Origin: a virus
IMG/VR virus record: IMGVR_UViG_3300042889_001272
Span: 1-64,000 of that record
DNA: 64,000 nt
Strand: one strand, 5' to 3'
Below, piece by piece: positions 47,935 through 56,735 of this stretch. Position 1 is the stretch's first letter; each line of letters starts with the position of its first letter. Both the position numbers and the translations under genes were made by a program. Under the pieces are notes generated by a model, which saw only the letters and a list, made by a program, of their open reading frames with translations, searched no databases and had not been told where the DNA came from.

Positions 47935-48651
47935 TTATGTCAAGTCGACTCGTTTAACTATGTCTTCAAATGCAGGTCGAGGATATACTTTTTCTACATT
48001 AGATGGAGAGAACGGAATTCGTTTAAAGCTGTCAACTCTAGGGTCAAAATAATTATGCCAAGTATGTTGATCTTTACCGTAGCCTATTCCCATGATAAAT
48101 CTAAAATCTAATGCTCGAGGATCATTATCTATGTTAAAAATCTCGGTGGCTCGTTTATAATTATTACAAATATTTTGACACATTCCAGTTTGTATACCTT
48201 TGTTAGCAAGAGCCAGCATTATATAGGCAGAGAATATTCCAATTTCTATATTTTCTGTTTGTCTCTGGCCGCCGTCGATGTCATTGGTTCTGTGTTTCCC
48301 TTTTCCAAAGCCGTCGAGCGTTCCTCGAATTGATTCAGTTTCGTATCGCGTTTCTAAATCACCAACCCATCTAGCACTAAAACCCAGTAACCAAGGTGCA
48401 AGTACTTGTGGATTTCCATGATCTTCTTCAATAGTTGCATGACCGTTTCGTTGACATATGGTCATTATTTCTTTTCTAATAGCAGGGTCATTATTTCTTA
48501 ACAAGTGTACTTGATATGGAAATTGCAGATTCTTACTTGGAATATGCTGATATACTTCTTGTAATGCTGACAATATTATACTTTCTTCAGGTACAGTATC
48601 GTCCCAAGCAAATGTTGTATGCCTGGCTGTTATTAGTGGGATCCAATCCAT
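47935..48651 (-). CDS. Nitroreductase-family protein (238 aa)
   Basis: The flavin-domain pattern is present: SARWVGD near the middle, ENIEIGIFSAYIMLALANKGIQTGMC as the conserved FMN-binding helix, and FRFIMGIGYG near the C-terminus. Family members reduce nitro, quinone or enone groups using FMN and NAD(P)H. The N-terminal R-H-T-T-F replaces the usual R-R-S-x-R. AGGAG precedes the ATG. It lies between the endolysin and tail-type genes. Confidence 0.78.
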   Translation of the reverse strand: MDWIPLITARHTTFAWDDTVPEESIILSALQEVYQHIPSKNLQFPYQVHLLRNNDPAIRKEIMTICQRNGHATIEEDHGNPQVLAPWLLGFSARWVGDLETRYETESIRGTLDGFGKGKHRTNDIDGGQRQTENIEIGIFSAYIMLALANKGIQTGMCQNICNNYKRATEIFNIDNDPRALDFRFIMGIGYGKDQHTWHNYFDPRVDSFKRIPFSPSNVEKVYPRPAFEDIVKRVDLT

Positions 48652-48722
48652 GTCAACTCCTTAATATTATTCTTGATGCATTATGTCGGCATCTCGCCTA
48701 TAATTGACTCTTATATGAATAT

Positions 48723-50378
48723 TTACCTTTGATAAATCTTATCCCAAGTTCCGGCATCATTTTTCTGCCAGCCTGCTTGTGCTTGTTTCCAAGTTCCATC
48801 GTCATGTTTGACATATACTGCTTGTGTTGGCCTCCACGTATTTGTAGCATCTTTAATGTAAGAATATGTGACGTCTCCTACTAGATTAATATAAGCAATG
48901 CGATTTCCTCCACCATGCAAACTGCGTGTATTAGCATAATCAGTAGACGATCCTGTGGTATATAACATATTGGATGTTGCATTTGAAATTACTAAATCAC
49001 GAATTTGTGCAGGTGTGTATCCTGGATATAATTGTAATAATTGTGCGGACAGACCTGCAACATTAGGACTAGCCATAGACGTTCCCGAAATACTCATAAT
49101 TTTGTAATTACTGTTGAATGGATAAGCTGTGGCAGCGCCATATTTATTAGTGGTGCTGGCGGTACTCACAATATTCGTGCCAGGGGCCCATACATCGACT
49201 CTTGGACCTGATTCACTTGATCCAGATTTTTCTTCAGGATTGTCACTAGACGTAGTTATATTTCCGACACAAATAACTCCGGATGCAGACGTAGGTGAAC
49301 CACCTCGCATATAATAAGTACTAGATCCACTAGTATTAGTATAATAGTTATTGTAATCCAAACCTCCCGGTGCATCAATGGTTTGATAATAATTACCAGC
49401 GGCACCGCATATTATGATTCCGGCTGCAATCATTTCTGCTATGTCAATATCAACCGAATCAACTCTGACACCAAAAATATTACCAGTGGAGCCTCCGCCA
49501 ATCATACCATACTCGGCCATTTTAGTTGAAGTTGCATATGTAGTACCACGATATGTTACACTTTCTATACTACTAAATTGAGTAATATAACTCCAACTCA
49601 TATTAACAACAGTTAGACGTTTATATCCCGTTGCTGGGTCAATCGGTTTATTATTATGCCAGCCTTTAATAGTATCAAAACAATCAGTAACTGAAATGCC
49701 CGTTGTAGGTGACACTGTAAGACCACTTACTGACATTACATATATGCGAGAATTTTTTGCTCTGCCATAAGTTTTGCCGGCTGCTATACCTGTGCAGTGA
49801 GTTCCATGTCCGTCATAGTCTGTATAAAATGTTGCAAAACTAGGCATAGTACCTGAAACGCCACTAGCGGTATACCAGTTGATTTGTTGCACTCTTGTCA
49901 CACCACTGGCATCAGTAAATTCAGGATGGTCTATTTGACAACCCGAATCAGAAACAACAAAATCTACACCTGTACCATCTAATGAATAATTGTAGTTCAG
50001 TGTACCAGATGATCCGGGTGTATTATTAGTTGTAGAATTTAGACGAAAGAGCCCCCAATTTATGCCAAGATTATTTGCTGGATTAGTTCCTGGACTTTTA
50101 TAATACAATCCCGTTTGCACCGCACTGTGTTTAAGTTCAATATCAGTACGATGTTCTGGTGGAATCTCTGCACAATAAACTCTAGGATCATTGCGTAGTT
50201 TTTCTGCCTCTTCATTAGACAGTTCATACCAGCATTGTCGTAAACTAGTAGGGCGTTCATTGACTATACTAACGGATCTGTTAGGAATATATGTACTATC
50301 GGATCCGTTAGTTTCTATTTCATTCCAAAAAGCATCATAATCGACACCTTCGTTTAGTGCTACGTTATATGTTGTCAT
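48723..50378 (-). CDS. Subtilisin-like protease with phage tail-type C-terminus (551 aa)
   Basis: The catalytic triad motifs are VVSDSGCQIDHPEF (Asp, about 140), DGHGTHCTGIAAG (His, about 195) and SGTSMASPNVAGLSA (Ser, about 435). A prodomain-like region precedes them. The last 45 residues contain W-x-x-A-x-x-x-Y-V-K-x-D-G-x-W repeats (WRPTQAVYVKHDDGTWKQ) common at the end of phage tail proteins. It is next to the collagen-like gene. A virion protease is inferred. Confidence 0.87.
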   Translation of the reverse strand: MTTYNVALNEGVDYDAFWNEIETNGSDSTYIPNRSVSIVNERPTSLRQCWYELSNEEAEKLRNDPRVYCAEIPPEHRTDIELKHSAVQTGLYYKSPGTNPANNLGINWGLFRLNSTTNNTPGSSGTLNYNYSLDGTGVDFVVSDSGCQIDHPEFTDASGVTRVQQINWYTASGVSGTMPSFATFYTDYDGHGTHCTGIAAGKTYGRAKNSRIYVMSVSGLTVSPTTGISVTDCFDTIKGWHNNKPIDPATGYKRLTVVNMSWSYITQFSSIESVTYRGTTYATSTKMAEYGMIGGGSTGNIFGVRVDSVDIDIAEMIAAGIIICGAAGNYYQTIDAPGGLDYNNYYTNTSGSSTYYMRGGSPTSASGVICVGNITTSSDNPEEKSGSSESGPRVDVWAPGTNIVSTASTTNKYGAATAYPFNSNYKIMSISGTSMASPNVAGLSAQLLQLYPGYTPAQIRDLVISNATSNMLYTTGSSTDYANTRSLHGGGNRIAYINLVGDVTYSYIKDATNTWRPTQAVYVKHDDGTWKQAQAGWQKNDAGTWDKIYQR

Positions 50379-50390
50379 AATTCTTTATAA

Positions 50391-51371
50391 TTAATACTGA
50401 TACCAGATATCACCAGCAACTCCTTCACTATTAGTAGGAGCTCGTTGTTCACGCCATACTTTTACACTTTGGCCGTTAGTGCCGTTAGTGCCTGCAACTC
50501 CATTTGCGCCAGCTGGACCTCGTGCGCCCGTAGCACCTGTCGGACCTGCAGGTCCTGTGGCACCAACTGCGCCAGTATCGCCTTTTGCACCTTGTGGTAT
50601 TGTAAAGTTTAATGTTGCGACATTTGCAGTTCCTGTGTTAGTAACTATTACAGATGAACCAACTGCGCCAGTAGTCACTGTGCCAACAGCAACGGTTGCC
50701 GCTGTTCCCGTAGCACCGACTGCGCCCCGAGCTCCTGTTGCACCTATAGCGCCGCGAGGAATTGTAAAGTTTAATGTCGCGGCATTAATGGTTCCCGTAT
50801 TAGTAACTATTACAGATGAACCAACTGCGCCAGTAGTCACTGTGCCAACTGTTAATGTTGCTGCCGAACCTGTATCGCCTTTTGCGCCTATAGGACCCGT
50901 AAAACCAACTGGGCCCTGAGCTCCAGTCGGTCCTACAGTTCTACCTGCATTTATCAATGTATCATTTGTTCTTGTTAAAATTAAATTTCCACTAGGATTT
51001 ACGACTGCGTCCTTGATGCCAACACCTGTGGGGCCTATTGGGCCCGCTGATCCTGTGTCGCCTTTAGATGCGACAGCACCTGCAATGCCTTGCGATCCGG
51101 CCGGCCCTGTATCTCCAGTATCGCCTTTTGGTCCAGTATCTCCAATATCGCCTTTATCGCCTTTTGGTCCAGTATCTCCAATATCGCCTTTATCGCCTTT
51201 TGGTCCAGTATCTCCAATATCGCCTTTGGGCCCAATAGGTCCTAGAATTCCATTAGATGGGCCTTGTGGCCCTGTGTCTCCTTTATCACCTTTTGGTCCT
51301 TTGTACCCAGTGGGGCCTGATATTCCTCTCGGTCCTTGCGGTCCCCTAAATCCCTTTAGACTTGTAGCCAT
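50391..51371 (-). CDS. Collagen-like tail fibre protein (326 aa)
   Basis: After a short N-terminus (MATSLKGFRGPQG) nearly all of the protein is Gly-X-Y repeats, interrupted by a Thr/Val-rich segment repeated twice (GTVTTGAVGSSVIVTNTGT). The C-terminus ends in W-R-E-Q and DIWYQY. Such proteins form trimeric rods in phage fibres. The start at 51371 has GGGAG nine bases upstream. An upstream in-frame ATG at 51392 lacks a ribosome site. Confidence 0.87.
   Translation of the reverse strand: MATSLKGFRGPQGPRGISGPTGYKGPKGDKGDTGPQGPSNGILGPIGPKGDIGDTGPKGDKGDIGDTGPKGDKGDIGDTGPKGDTGDTGPAGSQGIAGAVASKGDTGSAGPIGPTGVGIKDAVVNPSGNLILTRTNDTLINAGRTVGPTGAQGPVGFTGPIGAKGDTGSAATLTVGTVTTGAVGSSVIVTNTGTINAATLNFTIPRGAIGATGARGAVGATGTAATVAVGTVTTGAVGSSVIVTNTGTANVATLNFTIPQGAKGDTGAVGATGPAGPTGATGARGPAGANGVAGTNGTNGQSVKVWREQRAPTNSEGVAGDIWYQY
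50590..50870. repeat. Duplicated segment of about 100 bp in the collagen-like gene
   Basis: A segment encoding VKFN..ATFAVPVLVTIT on the opposite sense (GTVTTGAVGSSVIV on the coding strand) occurs twice, near 50597-50690 and 50762-50855. The two copies are nearly identical in DNA, implying recent duplication. Confidence 0.75.
51121..51227. repeat. 36-bp tandem repeat in the collagen-like gene
   Basis: About three copies of a 36-bp unit (51121-51156, 51157-51192, 51193 onward partial) encode GDKGDIGDTGPK. Exact copies suggest the rod length can change by slippage or recombination. Confidence 0.9.
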
Positions 51372-51479
51372 AATATATTCTCCCGTATCCAATATTTACC
51401 AAAATCTACGACTAAAGTACTATATTATTCATAGGTTATTCAAAATTAAATAAATAGTACTATAATTTAGGAGCAGGAT

Positions 51480-51626
51480 ATGAGTTGGTTTAAACATCGT
51501 CCACGTATTAAAGAGCCTGCTGTACCTCACTCACACAGAACTTCTAGTCCTATACTAGATGAAATTAAAAAGAAGGCCAAAGAGGCTGGACCAAATTCAA
51601 AGCCTAAACCGGCTAAAAAGGAATAA
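51480..51626 (+). CDS. Small basic phage protein (48 aa)
   Basis: AGGAG lies seven bases before the ATG. The product is Lys/Pro/His-rich and probably disordered (PAVPHSHRTS, KKKAKEAG). It is one base from the next gene. It may serve a structural or assembly role; function unknown. Confidence 0.6.
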   Translation: MSWFKHRPRIKEPAVPHSHRTSSPILDEIKKKAKEAGPNSKPKPAKKE

Positions 51627-51627
51627 A

Positions 51628-52218
51628 ATGGCACTAATTGATTCAGTATTAAATTTAATTAACAAACAACCTAAAGATCCGGATGCTCCTAAGCCACCGG
51701 TAGGATCACGTAGCGAACGTGAAGCTAAACTAAAAGACAAAGCCGGTATGGTTATTTCTATATTTGCATTGTTACTAGCAGTTAACAGTTGGTATGGTGG
51801 TACATTGAGTAGCTTAACATTAGGTAATACTATTAAAGCAAACAATATATGGGCATTCTATCAATCTAAGAGCATTAAACAAACTCTAGCAGAACAAAGT
51901 TTAGATGATGCTACAGTACGTAAAGATACAGCAAAGATGGCCGTGCTACAAGCCAAGATTGACCGTTACGAAAGTGATCCTAAGTCAGGTGAAGGCAAGA
52001 AAGAGCTAATGGAAAAAGCACGAGTATTAGAAGTAGAACGTGATGAAGCTAAACAACGTAGTCCATGGATTGGTTATGCTAATACATTATATCAACTAAG
52101 CATTGTTGTGCTATCAGCAAGTATTCTTGCAGTCAGTGTAAGCATGTTTTGGGGTAGCTTCTTTGTTGCAGGTTTAGGTCTGTTGCTAAGTGCTCAAGGC
52201 TTATTTTTATTCATATAA
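51628..52218 (+). CDS. DUF4337-like membrane protein (196 aa)
   Basis: The phrase AKLKDKAGMVISIFALLLAVNSWYG and a later TLGNTIKANNIWAFYQSKSIKQT match the DUF4337 pattern. Two C-terminal hydrophobic segments (LYQLSIVVLSASILAV and GLGLLLSAQGLFLFI) make further membrane helices, with a charged helix between. The start at 51628 is chosen since the upstream frame overlaps the 48-aa gene. Confidence 0.7.
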   Translation: MALIDSVLNLINKQPKDPDAPKPPVGSRSEREAKLKDKAGMVISIFALLLAVNSWYGGTLSSLTLGNTIKANNIWAFYQSKSIKQTLAEQSLDDATVRKDTAKMAVLQAKIDRYESDPKSGEGKKELMEKARVLEVERDEAKQRSPWIGYANTLYQLSIVVLSASILAVSVSMFWGSFFVAGLGLLLSAQGLFLFI

Positions 52219-52221
52219 ATT

Positions 52222-52626
52222 ATGCAAATAACATATTCACAAGGCTACAAATATCAACTAGAAAAGGACTTTATAACTGAAGTCGACTTATTCGGCGAAA
52301 GCGTGTCAAGTCCTTTTATTGACCTTAGACCCGACGGGTATCTATTAATTAAAAAAGGATATTCATGGGATGGTCCGAGCGGGCCGGCCGTTGATACTAA
52401 AAACTTTATGAGAGGAGCATTGATACACGATGCTCTTTATCAACTAATGCGAGAATACGGATTAAATCGAGACCATAGACCTATTGCCGATAAAATTATG
52501 AAGCAGTTTTGTTTAATGGACGGAATGAATCCTGCTCGTGCATGGATAACATGGTTTGGTGTTAGACTATTTGGCAGAGATAGTGCTAGGCCAGAAGGCA
52601 GTTATAAAATCACAACTGCTCCGTAA
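52222..52626 (+). CDS. DUF1353-like protein (134 aa)
   Basis: LLIKKGYSWDGPSGP..DTKNFMRGALIHDALYQLM matches DUF1353, a phage-associated family with a conserved HDxLY helix. The exact role is unknown; it is frequent in T4-like and other phages. It starts three bases after the DUF4337-like gene. Confidence 0.72.
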   Translation: MQITYSQGYKYQLEKDFITEVDLFGESVSSPFIDLRPDGYLLIKKGYSWDGPSGPAVDTKNFMRGALIHDALYQLMREYGLNRDHRPIADKIMKQFCLMDGMNPARAWITWFGVRLFGRDSARPEGSYKITTAP

Positions 52627-52641
52627 TACTGACAAATTAAG

Positions 52642-52649
52642 CATAAATA
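52642..52649 (+). promoter_or_regulatory. Late-type box CATAAATA
   Basis: A 7/8 match to TATAAATA ending 9 nt before the ATG at 52658, with no ribosome site in between. Confidence 0.5.
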
Positions 52650-52657
52650 TAATTACT

Positions 52658-53476
52658 ATGAAAAAACTTCTTACCCTTTTATTCGTACTGGTTACCTCAC
52701 TAGCACAGGCACAGATGCCAGGTTCCACAGTACCCCTGCCCGCAGATATTGCCGCAATTAAGAAAGCCAATGTTCTTGTTGTTGCAATGACCAAAAATGA
52801 TGTTCCGCCTTTCTTCTCTGGAGAAGGCGATGATATCCGAGGTCTTGACGTTGAGATTGCTCGACGTATTGGCGTCCTGCTTGGCGTCCCTGTACAGTTC
52901 AGACGAGATGCAGTAAGTTTTGCTGAAGTTGTCGAACAAGTTCGTGACGGCAGAGCAGACATTGCAGTTAGTAAATTATCTGTAACTGGTCCACGTTTAC
53001 AAGTTGTTAAGTTCAGCGCACCCTATGTTAAACTAAGACAAAGTTTGGTCATTAACCGACTATGGTTAAGTCAAAATAGCAAAGGCAAAGAAGTTTATCA
53101 AGTCGTTAGAGATTTTAATGGCAAGATAAGTTTTATTCGTAATTCAAGTTACGACACATTTGCCCGTATCAACTTTCCTAATGCAACCTTCCTCCCGGAA
53201 GATAAATGGGATGTAATCATTGACAAGGTCACACGTGGCGACATCGCTGCCGCTTATCGTGATGAATTTGAAATTAAGAAAATTGCTTTTGAAAAGCCTG
53301 ATGCAGCCATCACTACCAAGAGTATTACAATTTCAGACAGCGTGGATAATATTGCTATTGCAGTGAATCCCCGAGCTGTCCAACTATTAAGTATTGTAGA
53401 TCACGTAATTAAAAATGAATTCAATAACATTGACACTAAAAAGTTAATGGACAGATATAAAGCTGAAAAGAAATAA
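52658..53476 (+). CDS. Periplasmic amino-acid-binding protein (272 aa)
   Basis: A signal peptide (MKKLLTLLFVLVTSLAQAQ, cleavage after AQA) precedes a solute-binding family 3 fold: VPPFFSGEGDDIRGLDVEIARRIG, then DGRADIAVSKLSVTGPR and KLRQSLVI. These are the ligand-contacting segments of amino-acid-binding proteins. It lies nine bases before a DAACS symporter gene, so the phage appears to provide both capture and import of an amino acid or dicarboxylate. Confidence 0.85.
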   Translation: MKKLLTLLFVLVTSLAQAQMPGSTVPLPADIAAIKKANVLVVAMTKNDVPPFFSGEGDDIRGLDVEIARRIGVLLGVPVQFRRDAVSFAEVVEQVRDGRADIAVSKLSVTGPRLQVVKFSAPYVKLRQSLVINRLWLSQNSKGKEVYQVVRDFNGKISFIRNSSYDTFARINFPNATFLPEDKWDVIIDKVTRGDIAAAYRDEFEIKKIAFEKPDAAITTKSITISDSVDNIAIAVNPRAVQLLSIVDHVIKNEFNNIDTKKLMDRYKAEKK

Positions 53477-53485
53477 GGACACATC

Positions 53486-54763
53486 ATGACAACAGCACAT
53501 TTAAAAAGTTTCCTGGTTAGTCCCTGGACTATTTTAGGATCAATTATTGTAGGTATATTAAGCGGAGTATATATTCCTGAGTTTAGTATTAGCCTTGACA
53601 GTATTGGTAGTATCTATATTAGTTTGTTAAAGGTAGTTGTACTACCATTCTTATTAGCAACTATCCTAGTTGGTATCATTGGCTTGCTACAAAAAGAAGG
53701 CAGTCAAACATTAATTCGTAAAATCATCATTGGCTTTGTCAGCAGTATGTTTATTGCCGCGGTCATAGGAGTAGGTACTGTAATGGTCACCGGTACAGAA
53801 ATGACACCTGAGAAGAAAACACAGCTTGGTGTACTAGTCAACGACAAAGACAGCGGCACTGATTTAAACATCACGCTTAAAGAACCAATGCCGCAGGCAG
53901 CAGAAGTTAGTGCTGGTAAGATGGCAGAGAAGTTTATTCCAGAAAATATCTTTAACACACTAAACAATGGTGAGAGTTTAAAGATCGTTATCTTCTGTTT
54001 AATCTTTGGTGTAGCATTAGGACACTTAAAAACAGAGGGTCAACGCATGTTGGTTGAAGTACTTAAGAGTATTCAACAGGCAAGTATTAGTATCTTTAAG
54101 TTCTTAAACTATTTCTTGCCCATTGCACTATTAGCAATGATTTCATCACAGGTAGGCAAAGTAGGCGTGGGAATCTTTATGACCATGTTTGACTTTGTGT
54201 TCCAACAGTTTATTGGCGGAATGCTAGTTATTGCGCTAGGTACAGTTGTAATCTGGATGCGTTCTGGATTGAGTCTAATGACTGTTATACGTGAAACTAA
54301 AGAAACGCTAATTGTTGCTGTTAGTTCACGTAGCTCATTGGCCTGTATCCCATATGCACAAGAAGCACTACACAGACTACACTTTGACAAAGGCGGAGTT
54401 GAACTAACTGTTCCACTAAGTTTCACTGTTAACCGTATCGGTAGTATTGTTTACTATGCTATTGCTACAGTATTCATTGCCAACATCTATGATGCACCAT
54501 TGGGCCTAACAGGACTAGCAGTAGTATTATTTGGTAGTATCTTAGCTGGATTAGCAAGTGCTGGTACAACCGGTATCCTTACAGTTGCTACAGTGGCAGT
54601 TGTTTGTGACTTGTTAAAACTACCAAGTGAAGCGGTATTGGTATTACTAATTGCAGTTGATCCATTAATGGATATGATCCGCACTGCAAGTCACGTACAC
54701 GGAAACGTAGCAGTCACAGCATTTGTCTGTGATAAAGAGGCACCGGAAAGTGGACAAACTTAA
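53486..54763 (+). CDS. DAACS-family dicarboxylate/amino-acid symporter (425 aa)
   Basis: The transport core contains SSRSSLACIPY (serine-rich hairpin), NRIGSIVYYAIATVF and GLASAGTTG, with eight or so membrane segments, matching GltP/DctA-type Na+/H+ symporters. It would import glutamate, aspartate or C4-dicarboxylates across the inner membrane. A GGAC site precedes the ATG. Its end overlaps the next gene by 14 bases. Confidence 0.87.
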   Translation: MTTAHLKSFLVSPWTILGSIIVGILSGVYIPEFSISLDSIGSIYISLLKVVVLPFLLATILVGIIGLLQKEGSQTLIRKIIIGFVSSMFIAAVIGVGTVMVTGTEMTPEKKTQLGVLVNDKDSGTDLNITLKEPMPQAAEVSAGKMAEKFIPENIFNTLNNGESLKIVIFCLIFGVALGHLKTEGQRMLVEVLKSIQQASISIFKFLNYFLPIALLAMISSQVGKVGVGIFMTMFDFVFQQFIGGMLVIALGTVVIWMRSGLSLMTVIRETKETLIVAVSSRSSLACIPYAQEALHRLHFDKGGVELTVPLSFTVNRIGSIVYYAIATVFIANIYDAPLGLTGLAVVLFGSILAGLASAGTTGILTVATVAVVCDLLKLPSEAVLVLLIAVDPLMDMIRTASHVHGNVAVTAFVCDKEAPESGQT

Positions 54764-55352
54764 AGATTTTCTTTTAAGTTTATTAACATATATAGGCGAA
54801 AGTCCATTTCGTCTATTCACTGTTGTATTCTTATGTATACTGGGCTTTGGTGGCTGGATAGTTTATTCTGAAAAAGATAACTTCATGGCCAGCTATCGTG
54901 CCCAGCAAGCCATGCCCAAGATGAATGGTCGGTATGAAGAAGCATATAATTTCTTGTTGAAGCACACAGACATAGAACTCGTGTCTATCATGGAAGTCAA
55001 CACATTAATAAACACAAGAAAAATTGTGTTCTTGGCCACACGCAATGGCGGAAAGATTAAAGAACACAATGGATTAGACGTTGGATTGTTTAGTAAAAAC
55101 TACGACAACAACAATGATGTCATAGGACTAATGTCCGGTAAAATTCCTTGTAGTCCATATCTTAAGCCGCAGAGTCTCATTGGCTTTACCTACAAGGAAA
55201 CTGGTGTAAATTATATGTGCAGGATCAGTGTGCCTGCAGAGCCCGGAGTGTTCATTGGACAAATCAGTGTAGGTTGGAAAGAACAGCCTGCAGATGTCGA
55301 AGCGGCACAAACAGCATTAGTCATTGCTTCTGCGTTATTATTTAAAAAATGA
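54750..55352 (+). CDS. Membrane-anchored hypothetical protein (200 aa)
   Basis: A GTG start at 54750 has GAGG about ten bases upstream; a TTG 27 bases earlier is the alternative. One membrane helix (FTVVFLCILGFGGWIVYS) near residue 30 is followed by a 145-residue probably periplasmic domain (VSIMEVNTLINTRKIV, VNYMCRISVPAEPG). It resembles small sensor-like domains, but no family is named. Overlaps the symporter gene. Confidence 0.65.
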   Translation: MDKLKDFLLSLLTYIGESPFRLFTVVFLCILGFGGWIVYSEKDNFMASYRAQQAMPKMNGRYEEAYNFLLKHTDIELVSIMEVNTLINTRKIVFLATRNGGKIKEHNGLDVGLFSKNYDNNNDVIGLMSGKIPCSPYLKPQSLIGFTYKETGVNYMCRISVPAEPGVFIGQISVGWKEQPADVEAAQTALVIASALLFKK

Positions 55353-55411
55353 GACTTCCTACTGTCATTGTTGTTGGCATTTTGATAATCATTGTATTTT
55401 TTATACTATGA
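55349..55411 (+). CDS. Single-pass membrane microprotein (20 aa)
   Basis: ATG overlaps the previous stop (ATGA at 55349-55352) and its TGA overlaps the next ATG (ATGA at 55408). The product is almost entirely a hydrophobic helix (VIVVGILIIIVFFIL). The tandem ATGA junctions on both sides suggest it is translated. Could also be a mere spacer. Confidence 0.45.
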   Translation: MRLPTVIVVGILIIIVFFIL

Positions 55412-56100
55412 AACGACTAGGTATACTTGGTGGCATGGGTCCTGCAGCCAGTGCTGAGTTCGTTAATAGGCTTATAGCACAAACTCCTGCAAGTTGCGAT
55501 CAAGAACACATACCTTTTGTTTTGTGGAACAATCCACAAATCCCAGACCGCAGTACAAGTATGCGTAACGGTGACAACAAACCATTACCGTTTTTACTGG
55601 AAGGAATTCGAGGTCTAAAAGCCGCAGGCTGCGATACTATTGTTATACCTTGTAACACTGCACATTTTTGGTTCAATGATATAATTAAAATTAATATTAG
55701 AACTATTCATATTGTCGACAGCGTGGCCAGTGCATTGCGTGATGTAAAAGTAACTAATACAACTATAGGCGTCATAGGAACACAGGCCACTGTAGAACTG
55801 GGATTGTATCAAACTAGATTAAATGATCAAGGATGGAATTGCATTGTCCCATCTAAAGAAGAAATGTCGACATTGGTACAACCTGCTATTAATTTGATTA
55901 AATGCGGCGAACTCGAACAGTCACATCCAATGTTTATGTCTGTGGTAGATAGTTTGATAGCACGTGGTGCTCAAGCAGTGGTATTGGGGTGTACTGAAAT
56001 ACCATTGGCAGTCAAGGAAGACAACCATAATGGTATTCCATTAATCAACAGTATAGACAGCTTGGTCAAAGCGGCCATTAAAGAAAGAAGTAGGCCTTAA
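55408..56100 (+). CDS. Aspartate/glutamate racemase family protein (230 aa)
   Basis: GILGGMGPAAS at the N-terminus, then VIPCNTAHFW (first catalytic cysteine) and VVLGCTEIPL (second catalytic cysteine), the two-cysteine arrangement of PLP-independent Asp/Glu racemases. With the binding protein and symporter upstream, the cluster could import and epimerise aspartate or glutamate, perhaps for cell-wall or D-amino-acid use. The start at 55408 excludes an upstream extension at 55324. Confidence 0.9.
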   Translation: MKRLGILGGMGPAASAEFVNRLIAQTPASCDQEHIPFVLWNNPQIPDRSTSMRNGDNKPLPFLLEGIRGLKAAGCDTIVIPCNTAHFWFNDIIKINIRTIHIVDSVASALRDVKVTNTTIGVIGTQATVELGLYQTRLNDQGWNCIVPSKEEMSTLVQPAINLIKCGELEQSHPMFMSVVDSLIARGAQAVVLGCTEIPLAVKEDNHNGIPLINSIDSLVKAAIKERSRP

Positions 56101-56103
56101 AAG

Positions 56104-56724
56104 TTATTTGTTGGCCAATGGATTGTCGATGGCTTTTTGTATCTTACTATCAACTTCTCTTTTCAGCGTTTCAACTTCACGATTAATTTCTCTACGAGCC
56201 GCAGTAAATTCACTGTTGATTTCTTTACGTGTTGATTCCATGTCCCTGCGAATTGCGTTAGCTTCGTTTCTTGCTCGTTCTAAGTCTTCACGAACTGCCT
56301 TACGCATATCACGCATTTCACTTTCAGTTTCACGCTGTGCAGTTTTAACACTGCGCTCTACTTGTTCCGTAACGGTTTCATTACGACGGATATCGTTCTT
56401 TAAATCAACTTTAATATCACGAGTATAGTCAGCACCTTTTTGGCTGTTCTCTTCGATGACTGCTAGACGTTTATCAAAGCCACTTAGATCTGGTGCAGAG
56501 TAGTCGGCAATCTTTTTCTTCATACCTTGATAGTCTTTGTATACTTCAAATGTGCCATAAAGTCCACCTAGTATAGATGACACTAATGTAAATGCCACCA
56601 TCAGTTTGGCCGGTGTAAATTCATATCCACCAATACTGATAACAGTGTCCTTGCTGGCATATTTCTTTGCGGCTGCTTCAAGTTCATCAACTTTAGCGTT
56701 TACGTCTTTAATTTCTTCTGTCAT
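56104..56724 (-). CDS. Membrane-anchored coiled-coil protein (206 aa)
   Basis: One membrane segment (LMVAFTLVSSILGGLYG, about 40-57) is followed by a long charged coiled coil (residues 95-200, rich in Arg/Glu heptads such as SEMRDMRKAVREDLERAR). No lipobox is seen. A spanin-like or virion-anchoring role is possible. AAGGA precedes the ATG. It ends four bases from the convergent racemase gene. Confidence 0.7.
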   Translation of the reverse strand: MTEEIKDVNAKVDELEAAAKKYASKDTVISIGGYEFTPAKLMVAFTLVSSILGGLYGTFEVYKDYQGMKKKIADYSAPDLSGFDKRLAVIEENSQKGADYTRDIKVDLKNDIRRNETVTEQVERSVKTAQRETESEMRDMRKAVREDLERARNEANAIRRDMESTRKEINSEFTAARREINREVETLKREVDSKIQKAIDNPLANK

Positions 56725-56735
56725 TTTATTTTCCT

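Noticed and set aside
50479-51453. Pro/Ala/Val-rich plus-strand frames
   Set aside because: They are the antisense reading of the collagen Gly-X-Y repeats.
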